From Elysia marginata (Eukaryota; Mollusca; Gastropoda; Plakobranchidae): 23,439 nt of DNA. The notes beneath the pieces are model-generated. The model did no database searches. It saw only the letters and a program-made list of their open reading frames with translations, and was not told the DNA's origin. Of the stretch, positions 8,811-17,700 are shown in pieces; the first letter of the stretch is position 1; the number at the start of each line of letters is the position of its first letter. A program made the translations under genes and the position numbers. The stretch spans positions 188,117 to 211,555 of the forward strand of contig BMAT01012505.1 in assembly GCA_019649035.1 (NCBI GenBank). Direction: 5' to 3'.

Positions 8811-9670
8811 AAATTTGGTGGGGAAAGATACACGCAACTTGACATTAAAAGGTTTTTATGAAGACATTTTTCCTCACGTTTCAAAGTCTTCTTTATGTCT
8901 TATTGCTGTTCATTCTTTGGGGAAACACACCATTTGTGTAAAGAAAAACGAAAAAGAAATTAAACGAACCGTTACATTGGTTTTGAAAAACCAGCGATCA
9001 TGAAGACGTAAAGATCTCTTTCGCGAGAAAAAAATTTTTCACCATTGTTGATAGTGAGAGATGATTTAAGTTTATATCATCGGGCATTGAGATAATTAGT
9101 TATTAAACCCTTTTTAAACCGATAAAATAAAGCAACTAAGACACATGAAAAGTTTTTTTTCTCACCTTATTTCAAACGTCTTCATTTGAGATGCTGAGAA
9201 TATTTTACATCAACAATCAAATCAAATTTTGCCCCCCCCCCTCCACTCACGTACAAAACAATGATACAAGGGAGATAAGAAGTATGAAAACTCTTTACTA
9301 TTAGAAATATTTCACTGTTTTTCCCCTTGGTCTTCAGCTATATTTAAATTGAGTTTTCGGAAATAAGATATCCATAAAAGTTCTCTCTATAAAATGTACA
9401 ATTGTGTCTGGTTATTAATATCCTATCAATAGTATTGCAACTAGGTGTACGCCTAGTTTCTTTTTTTCCTAAAACTTTCCCATCTTAACAAGGAAAGGGG
9501 GATGTGGGTCCTAATGCAGAGCGACATACTTTTTTTTGACGAATGGATCAGCCCCCCTCCCTCAAAAAAAAAAATATTACACTGTTGCCGCAACGGATTT
9601 GATTGTGATTGCAAGAAACTACTACTTTTCAGTTATCAACTCCTTGCATGAATTCTATCCGGCACAATTG
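8811..9670. other. Intergenic, nothing recognised
   Basis: AT-rich with a C-run at 9231-9242 and an A-run near 9565-9574. A 62-codon open frame at 8815-9003 has no recognisable domain and is probably chance. The string AAGGGAGATAAGAAG occurs near 9268. Confidence 0.5.
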
Positions 9671-9671
9671 A

Positions 9672-10200
9672 GCACACATAAAGAGAAATAACAGTGACAA
9701 CAATCAGTGGTACGGGCAGATTACAGAAACTCTGGATGCTCTTTTTCTTGTCTTAGCTAAGATCGACATAAGGCCACGCCCAATGCGCTCTTGTCAATTT
9801 AGTGCCGGGCACGCAGATATCGATAAATTGATTTCCTCAATGTTTTCACTACGAGGCCGACACTTCTAATAAAGACATGGTATCGAAGTCTATAAACCTC
9901 GATTGTTGACTAAGTTAATATAATGGGAAACGATCGTCGATAGGGGCGACGATAGTTCCCTGCCAAATGCAGTTTCCTGATCAACTTTCCCCAATGAAGC
10001 GTCTAGACAGTAAACAGACACGCGCTACAGACGGACTGGCGCCAGTTTTCGCAGTCAGTGGTCAGCCAACGCTGTTTTTGCTAATTCCTGTGGCATTGCG
10101 ATGTATCGGGTTAGTATGTGACTGCTGGATGGAGAAGACCAAATGCTGATATCAAGCCCTCGATATCGATGCGATATAAGTATGAAGGCGATATATCGAC
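9672..10200. other. CpG-rich intergenic block of unknown nature
   Basis: This block has many more CG dinucleotides than its surroundings, with repeated TATCGAT/CGATA words. It holds two short open + strand frames, 9672-9869 (no internal stop, starts after TGA) and 9967-10149 (60 codons from ATG). Neither was recognised. A hairpin sits between them at 9925-9960. It could be an old element, an unannotated exon or promoter-like DNA; I cannot choose. Confidence 0.4.
9925..9960. other. Inverted repeat (hairpin)
   Basis: ATCGTCG (9933-9939) and CGACGAT (9947-9953) are perfect reverse complements around a 7-base loop. They are extended by GGGAA (9925-9929) and TTCCC (9956-9960) after a small bulge. 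Confidence 0.75.
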
Positions 10201-11781
10201 AGTTACAATTATTACAGTCCAGTAAAGATAAATAATAATTTGCAAAAGAATTTATTCTTTTTCATCGCATTCAGACATGAATGCAGATTGTTGCGTAATC
10301 GAAATCTAAAAATACTTATCAATGATGGCAGAGAAAAAAGGGCGTTAAGCCAAACAGAGTAAATTTTGCACTTCATTTGTAAAATAATTCATCTGCAACA
10401 ACCTTAACAAAATCAGATTACAATATTAGTCAAAACCTCTCCACGTCATACTATTCTAGTTTTTTTTTTTTTGGATTGGCCTGAGTATAATTTATAACTG
10501 ACATCCGCGAAAAACTTTTTTTTCCTTAACTGATATTGCGGCTCTCTCAAGAGATTTTGGACTGGATTTCAAAGCACCAGAATTGATTTACAAATTGAAG
10601 AGCTGTGTAAGGTGTGATTAATTGTGAGAAAAGCAAGGTAAATCAGGCAGAAAACGTCAATACCAGTGAAATGAAAGATATTCGTCACCGAAAGAATTTT
10701 TTTTAACTTCATCTACGATAATGTCACTTAAGGCCTCGATCTAGGTAAGCTAGGGCAAGACTTTTTTCAGTTTCTTTCATGACATGGACAAACAGTGAAA
10801 TATTTTTTTTTAAATCTCGACAAGCAACATTTCCGACTTGTGCATGATTTACTCTTGTTGCTTCACTTTTTAATTCTTTTATTAGCCGTATTAGTTGGCA
10901 CACTTGGTCAGCTTTTGTAGGTTTTATTGTAAAATTGTATTACATGAAAGTTAATGATAAAACGCGACTTTAAAATATTTGTTGCAATAACTTATTCGGC
11001 CAAACAAATTTAATGTGGTAAATTTTTGTTGTAATGCCCTTTGCATACTTCGGGTCAACATCTCTGAAAAAAGGGAGGGGGCGGGGAATATGAAACAGAA
11101 GTAAAAACTCCATTTGGAAAAATGAGCTCAATTTGCGAAACAAACAAAAAAAAAACAAGACAGATCAAAAGCAAATCTGTAAACGTTTCTAAAAAATAAA
11201 TAAAGACATAATTTATGAATCTAAGCTATCAGCGACGAGCTTTGATAAAGGGCCTATAATGTTGAGTTGAAAATAGTTATTGAAACACGGATTTTAGAAT
11301 TTTAGGGGCAAACAAAATAATGTTTCTCTTTATGTTCATTTAAAATTTAATACCGCGTCAGTTTTTATATAAGGAAAGTATTAATCATTTTGTTAGCTTT
11401 TAAATCAGACAGTGAAAGCGAAATTGCAAGTTTGCTTTCTTTATTGTGTACTGTGTCCAGCTATGAAATCTCTCTCAACCAGTCGGAATGAGTCAGATGT
11501 GAAAGTAAAACGCCCTGTAAAAGTAGAACGTGTTCTTCCTTTTCTCTAAATTTTAAATCCAAAGAAGTGTTGTTATCTGCTCACAAAATATTGGTTAGTC
11601 CACGCTGTTTTAGAAATACAAAAGTAATAGGTTTCATGGAGACACTCCACGTCGGTAGAAAAAAAAAAACCTTAACGTTAATGTTGGAAATTAATATTAA
11701 ATTTAGCCTAGTATGCATTTCAACACCTTACCATTTTAAGTACGAAGACAGAATCGCCTGTTCTTTAAATAGTAACACTTA
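10201..11781. other. Intergenic, nothing recognised
   Basis: AT-rich with several poly(T) and poly(A) tracts (for example near 10461 and 11145). Open frames are short and without recognisable domains. Confidence 0.5.
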
Positions 11782-11822
11782 AGCGGCCCACACACGATAA
11801 AAAAAAGTCGTCAAAATATTGA
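11782..11822 (+). repeat. Left terminal inverted repeat
   Basis: Pairs with 12461-12500 over about 40 bases with a few mismatches and one small length difference in the A-run. Confidence 0.85.
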
Positions 11823-12004
11823 AGCTAGTTTTGACCGTGTGTAGAGAATTATTTGACAAAAAACGATTTGATTCAAAATTTTGACGGATCAACTCGAGTT
11901 TATATTTTTTATGAGTCTTCAAATTTTTGATACATGTGTGGGCTCCTATCAAAATTTTGATCAAACTTCCGTTCATTTGTCGAACAACTGTCAAATCGAT
12001 CACA

Positions 12005-12245
12005 ATGGCTACCAAGAAAGAGATTGAAAAAATGTTTCTGCTCGAATTGCTACAGCTCTACAAAACCATGCCAGTCTTGTGGAAGGTAAAATCGGAAGAC
12101 TATCATAACCGGGTAAAAAAAAGCCGATGCCTATGAGACCTTATTTAAAAAAATATCAAGACCATTTTACAACAGGGACATTAGACGATCTGAAAAAAAA
12201 GATAAACAACTTGAGAACAAATTTTCGTTACAACGTAATTCTTTT
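12005..12245 (+). pseudogene. Broken MADF/Myb-SANT-like gene of the Harbinger element
   Basis: ATG at 12005 (context CACAATGG) starts MATKKEIEKMFLLELLQLYK, then TMPVLWKVKSEDYHNR, a clear MADF-type motif (hydrophobic LIELYxxxPxLWxxxxxxYxNR). A run of eight A near 12115 breaks the frame. The next expected block, ADAYETLF, is in another frame, and the third, TLDDLKKKINNLRTNFR, is in yet another. After that the similarity stops near 12230. MADF proteins of Harbinger elements bind DNA and help the transposase enter the nucleus and reach the ends. At least two frameshifts and a missing C-terminus make it non-functional. Confidence 0.8.
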
Positions 12246-12251
12246 AGAAGT

Positions 12252-12353
12252 TTATAGTGTCCGTATGTCTCTCGTTTTAAAAACCAGTCCTTTACGAGGC
12301 AATTCATTCGAATCCAATGCGATCACAAGTGCTATGGCCACCGATGCGTCCAT
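12252..12353 (-). pseudogene. Possible start of the Harbinger transposase gene
   Basis: On the minus strand, ATG at 12353-12351 opens 33 codons (MDASVAIALVIALDSNELPR...) to a stop at 12254-12252. It begins about 150 bases inside the right end, the mirror position of the MADF start at the left end. Its Leu/Ala/Ile-rich and then acidic start resembles, from memory, the first residues of animal Harbinger transposases. No DDE residue is present. This is an inference from position and style. Confidence 0.35.
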
Positions 12354-12460
12354 GTCGATTTTTTTTTGACGAGAATGAATTTTGATGAAAAAACACTGGC
12401 ACGTGTGTGGGCAATTATTCATCAAAATTTTGATTCAAAATTTTCCATTAAAAATTTGAG

Positions 12461-12500
12461 TCAAAATTTTGACGACGTTTTTGATCGTGTATAGGCCGCT
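12461..12500 (-). repeat. Right terminal inverted repeat
   Basis: Reverse complement matches the left end; followed directly by the TTA target duplication. Confidence 0.85.
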
Positions 12501-12503
12501 TTA

Positions 12504-13152
12504 TTTCACTAAAATGCCAAACTATGACACTTTACAGTTTCGGGACTTTTTCTCCGCACTGAATTGCACGCTTGTGATTCCATTGTGTTCGATTCACGTC
12601 ATTTTTATGTTTTTGAGGAGCCAAATTCAAGTTTACTAAACTTTGGATTCTTTTAATATGCTTTTGAACAAAGACTCCAACTCTACATACTTATACAGGA
12701 CATCCGGATTTCTAGATTCTCATATTCTAGAAAAAGCTTTTACAAGTTCAAGATCTGGTTTATAAAAGTAGGTTTTTTGCCATCAAACTTTTTTGTAACA
12801 CAAAAAATGTTAAAAATCTAGATAATCCGTCTCGATGTTAGTCAAAATGTAAACTCGTTGGCAGACCTAGATCTAGATATTCCTTGGAAAACTTCCAACG
12901 CGACAATCGGATTTTATTTGTAAAAGAGTTTAAAAGAATAAAATTATAGGCTGGCGGCAGAAATCATTTAGATTCTAGATATGTTTTATTGTTTTATGTA
13001 CCCGGTAGGCTTATTAGATTTAGATCTAAAGAATCTAACCTTTCATTGACTAAACTAGTCCATTGATTGAAATATTGTAAAGGTATGAAATTAGCAGTGG
13101 AGAGAAGTAGGCTTTTTAGTGGAAATGCCCGAAATGTCTGCCTTTAGTATGA
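12504..13152. other. Intergenic, nothing recognised
   Basis: AT-rich with repeated AGATCTAGA/TCTAGAT words (for example near 12867-12877, 13018-13028 and 13527-13535). No gene or element identified. Confidence 0.5.
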
Positions 13153-13255
13153 TTCTTCTTCTTCTTCTTCTTCTTCTTCTTCTTCTTCTTCTTCTTCTTC
13201 TTCTTCTTCTTCTTCTTCTTCTTCGTCTTCTTCTTCTTCTTCTTCTTCGTTCTTC
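13153..13255 (-). repeat. (TTC/GAA)n microsatellite
   Basis: More than 30 nearly pure units with a few interruptions (TCG, GTTC). It is the tail of the SINE and an extended purine/pyrimidine tract. Confidence 0.95.
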
Positions 13256-13475
13256 ATGGTAGATCAGATGGTGACGTCTGAGGCATAGATGAACTCCGCA
13301 GTGATTCCCAGCTGGATAGCGCTGTCATAAAGCTTCTGGTTCATCTCCCTAGGTTCTGGCCAATAATTTAGTTTAGCAGTATGATTCGAACCTTCGACTT
13401 ATAGATGCTTCGGCACCCATCGCCTTGCCACTTAGAGAAACACAGCTTAAACCATGTCGCCACTAGGCTCCTTAA
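13153..13475 (-). mobile_element. tRNA-derived SINE with a (GAA)n tail
   Basis: Read on the minus strand, a tRNA-like head has a B-box GGTTCGAATC (reverse complement of 13383-13392). About 35 bases upstream is an A-box-like TCTAAGTGGC (reverse complement of 13427-13436), and a second GCCTAGTGGC-like copy lies near 13460-13470. A body of about 110 bases follows (GAACCAGAAGC...CACCATCTGATC). The end is a long GAA repeat (13153-13255 as TTC on the + strand). RNA polymerase III promoter boxes plus a simple-repeat tail are the SINE signature. It needs a LINE partner to move. No target duplication was made out. Confidence 0.7.
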
Positions 13476-14511
13476 ACTAATCCATGCTGTTCTATACCTA
13501 CAGAACATTGTGCCCTTATGGGACTTGATCTAGATCTGTATTTGAATTGAATAAAGTTAGATAGATCTATATCACTTTTACTAGGAACTTTTTACAAGCA
13601 ATATTAGCTATAAAAATTGACTTATCAAAGGTAGCATATTAATGGATTTAAAACATTATGGAGCAATGTTCCACACTTTTTATGGAAAAAAGATTTGTTT
13701 ATATGAGCTATCACATTGCTTTGTGTGCAGATTTGACAAAAATTTAGGAAGTTGATGATCTTCAGTACAATCGTCTATACACAATTAAACCTAATCCAGT
13801 ACTAGAGTTAGCTTAATTGTTTAATTGCTTGATTATCTGATGCAAGTATTGTGAAACAATACTTCACAAGTCAATAATAAGTCGCACGATGATTGATCTA
13901 ATGTAGCTACCACACGCAACTCGCATTTACATACAGCAAGCTAGCAGTAACGTTGTCAACTTCCAAAGAATTAAACCAACACACAATTTTCTACTATGAG
14001 TGAGTACGATAGGTCTAGACGCCACTCAATTTCAGTGTTGCCCCCTCTCCCCTCCCCCCAATATACACAAAAGCGATGAGGAAATACAACAATAATGAAG
14101 AGGATGGTAATCAAACGTAAAAAGGTATAGAGAATAATAAAGATAAGTATTGAGATCACTTATAACTAGTACATTTATAATCATCGGCGATATCTTTCTT
14201 GATGCATATCTATGACGAAAATAATTTTCTATTTTTCCTGTTTCTAAACTTGAGAAATACTGTGCTATTTTTTCATAGCAATTAAAACAAAAAAGATTGA
14301 GATAATACTTTCCACTTTTAAACTTACTATTTAAACCGTTGTCATAATGATGATTAGCCGCATATGGGGTTGGTGCAGACGATAGTGGCCAAGCAATAAA
14401 TAACTGCCATAACGGCATAATAATGCATTTCCGGTACAATCAACTATGCCATGCATTGTGTGACCAGAGCTTACTGTGCCCACCTGAACAGAGGGTCAGT
14501 CCGCCACCAAG
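13476..14511. other. Upstream region of DNAH10
   Basis: AT-rich with no recognised element. The last 100 bases before the start codon are less AT-rich and likely hold the 5' UTR and transcription start. No TATA box or clear RFX X-box could be called. Confidence 0.4.
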
Positions 14512-14722
14512 ATGGACGACATCCGCTATGAGTGGATTCGGGACAGGGTGTACCAAGGCCTGGGACTCCGTAAGGCCTCCATCTTTGAACACTTTCTGGA
14601 GTGCCAAGAGTCCGAGCTGGCTGTGTTTCTCAACAAAGTGTCCAAACCGCTGGACGACTGTGTTCCTATTCTCTTCTACAAACAAATCGTATACATTCCC
14701 CGATATAGCTCTGATACTTCGG
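14512..14722 (+). CDS. DNAH10: DNAH10 exon with start codon
   Basis: ATG at 14512 sits in CCACCAAGATGG, a strong initiation context. It encodes MDDIRYEWIRDRVYQGLGLR and then SIFEHFLE, ELAVFLNKVSKPLDD, IVYIP, an N-terminal block of normal complexity that looks conserved. The donor is TCGG|GTAAGG at 14723, phase 1. Competing frames at 14423-14734 (+) and 14440-14685 (-) are shadows. Confidence 0.85.
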
Positions 14723-17700
14723 GTAAGGAATTGAGCTTTTTGTGTCGATTTACATAGAATAGTGTTCGAAAGGTATGGCGTAGTTGTAGTTTTGCCTTAA
14801 GAGTGTATTGCACCCATTCTAAATGAGTCGCATTTAGTTTATATTCCATTTTCATTTTACAAGGCATTTTTTCTATTTGACATCGAATTTTTGATCTTCC
14901 ACACGTAAAGAATAGCACGAAACCATCAAAATTTTGTGGGAATATTTTAGAAATTCTTCGGATTATAAATATCGAAAAATAGATAAGAAAATGTACTTTA
15001 AAAAAAGTTTTCTCAAATGTAATTTTTCCGACAACCGTCTCATTTGGACGGGTCGTGAGACGAGTGAGCTTGCAAGACAAAGAATGACATGTGGTAATAA
15101 AACCAAACCCCTCGTTTAATGCAATTTATTTAAAAGAGGGAAATCTTAAATAACTCCAAAAATGGGAATCTAGTTCATCTCTATCGAAGCTATGTGAAAA
15201 CATTTGAATACGTAAAAAAACAGGTGCGGGAAAAAGCGCCGAATCTTCAGGCGTTAACAAGATTAATTTTAATATTGTGTATCTCGTTGTAAGTAATAAC
15301 ATGAAAGGCTCATAAGTCGTAAGTTGGAAGGAAAGTAATTCTTGCAAATTATCACTCAATTTTCAAGTATCGCCGGCGTAACCTGTCGTAGTAGAACTCT
15401 GGGAACATAGTTTTTCTTTGGGGTGAGGGAAATTTGAGGCTAGCCTTGATAAACACTAATAGAAAAATGTACTCTTTTACTAAACATAGTGATAATTCCT
15501 CATGCACAGGTTTATTATCTTACTCATAGATTGATAGCTAAATGAAAAACGTTACCGTCGATTCTATTAAACAAAGTTTAACCTCGTCTTATTTTAATTG
15601 GTTACTGAATTATGGAACTGCGTCACCACAAAGGTCTTTGTAGCTTGATTAGGGCTGGCAGTGAAGCTGAGCTGACACTATCTCAACATTTTCTAGCCCA
15701 CTGCAACGTTACCAACTGTGAGTATAAAACATCATGTGACAATAACACCCAATATTGTTACAGAGGTGGATCCTCCGGTAGATGAGATCAGAGAAGAAGA
15801 AGCTAGCGTCTCAGACCTTCCGCCAACAACGTCTGGAGCCAATCTTGACAGTCAAACTACCGGTCTATTGAGACCAGGAGGTAAAAAAGAATTAGTTGAC
15901 GGTCTATTGTAAGGGTCCTTTTGCATGGCCCGTATGCCTTTATGAGACCAACTGAAATGGTTGGGATCCGTTTTTGCTTTTAGATGGCCGCGTTGTGCAG
16001 GGGTGAAGCTCATATAGAGTAACCGAAACTTTTCAGTCTCTGGTCCAAACATCGTCCTTGACAGGCGTCGTGGAAAAGGACAAAACAAAAGCTTGCTGGG
16101 GTTCACTAAGCGTTAGCGTTTTGTCTGACATGAGACTGCCGACTTACTGTTTTTTAAATTACATGCTTTGTTCATGCCCCCCTTCCGATCGTTCAAAATC
16201 AAAGAAGGTCTTTCTACAAGTGAGATTCATTTGTCGTATGTATCGAGTATATATATTTATTTTAGTGACCACCATAGCAGAGCGACTTACGTACTATCGA
16301 AATCTGGAATCCTGAATTTTTACACGCCTAAAACAGTCAAAATCTTTGCATTACAATGCGTGAGGCGCGAATATAGCTGATTAGATAAAAAAAAAAAAAG
16401 AGTTGAATTTTACTTTCCATTGCCTGCAAGATTTCAAGAAGCATGAGAGTAAATTTTCTTTTCCTAGAATGATAAAACCTTGTCTCCTTTCCCAAATAGC
16501 TCGTTTTTGAACATTATCTTTTTTCATTTAGTATTGCTTTAGGTCAGTCGTATTTGGTTGCCAATACTTTACAAATATTGTGAAAACCTTCTTGACCACA
16601 CTTTAACATATTTATGCGGTCTTGTCTTTATTCAGGTAAGCTATAGGTCCGTGTTCAAAATTTTAGTTTACGACAAGTTTTTTTTTCTCCTATGTGAGAC
16701 AAGAAAACTTAATGCTGAAAATGCTTGTTATTCAAGCGCTGTCCGAAATAAAACTCGAAAACTTTTATAGTGAATAGGGTAGAACTAGATAGTACCTGGT
16801 ATCTTCCCTAACCAGCAGCAGAGTCGCTCTCTCGTAAGGCTACATGGAAACATCATAATAACCTCTCATGCCCTCTAAGGATAAGATACTTTTAGGAAAG
16901 AAAATTCAGTTGGTATCTTTTCAAGCAGTGATCACGTGATTGTGACGTAGTAAATAATTGTAAAACAGGTGAACGGTGGTAAATCAATTTATTCACAATT
17001 GTAATACTTTCATTTAAACAACAACGACAAAGCAATAACTACTGCACAATAAAAACTTAATGATAACCTTTGTTCGCCATGAGCCCGATAAGTTTAGGTC
17101 AATAAGATAAATTTTAATGGTAAGGCAGTTTTAAGACCCCCCCCCACCCTAAAAAAAAAAACAAACAAAAAAACAAAAACAAACAAACAAACAAAAAAAC
17201 AACCAGAATAACCCTTAAGAAGTGCGCTGTTATTCTATTTTTATAAAAAAGGGACACTATGTGAGAACGGCGTGTATCGCTTACATTATCCATGACTTAA
17301 GAATAGTATTTATGGTTTGACAGCTAACGAAACTTTAACAATTACCCTAAACTGGTGCGCCTTCTCTGCATAAAGTTAATAACTAGCATATATTTTTTTT
17401 CTTCACCACACATCTTACCTGTTTGTTACAGAAAGCCCCAGGCCAGGAGATGCAACGCTTCCACTATCAGCAGAAGTCTCCAGTCAGCCCGATCCTGCCA
17501 AAGTCTCTTCCAACTCAAGCACATTACGAGGTCTGGTCCATACAACAAACGACTTGAAAACCGTAAACCACAGCACCGTCTAGTTTGAACAAAAGGCATT
17601 AAGAATGAGCACTAACGTTGCCCAAACATTTTATTACCACATAACGTTATGCATGCATCCACGTAGCATACCCGGACCCGCAGGGAACTTTTTTCCAGCT

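Larger units (their letters stand above)
11782..12500 (+). mobile_element. PIF/Harbinger-type DNA transposon, internally deleted
   Basis: Terminal inverted repeats of about 40 bp: left end AGCGGCCCACACACGAT..., right end (reverse complement) AGCGGCCTATACACGAT..., both followed by A-rich spacers and GTCGTCAAAAT. The element is 719 bp and is flanked by the same three bases, TTA, at 11779-11781 and 12501-12503. A TWA target duplication is the hallmark of PIF/Harbinger. Inside is a broken MADF/Myb-SANT-like gene, the second gene typical of this superfamily, plus a possible start of the transposase gene on the other strand. Several CAAAATTTTGA palindromes lie near both ends and may be subterminal binding sites. 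It cannot move on its own, because no transposase core is present. Confidence 0.85.

Noticed and set aside
12127..12369. 80-codon open frame as an independent small gene
   Set aside because: It is a frameshifted part of the MADF gene joined to antisense of the right-hand frame, inside the Harbinger element.
13383..13436. A functional tRNA gene on the minus strand
   Set aside because: The A- and B-box spacing fits, but no acceptor stem closes and the sequence runs into a body and GAA tail, as in a SINE.
14405..14417. TGCC-ATAAC-GGCA inverted repeat upstream of DNAH10 as an RFX X-box
   Set aside because: It fails the X-box consensus in the second half-site, and a four-base inverted repeat is common by chance.
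14423..14734. 103-codon + strand frame covering the DNAH10 start
   Set aside because: It is out of frame with the conserved MDDIRYEW frame that has a good start context and a phase-matched donor.
17531..17583. Extension of DNAH10 exon 3 to a donor at 17563
   Set aside because: This phase 0 option leaves exon 18206-18276 ending in phase 2, which breaks the frame of the conserved exon at 18687.
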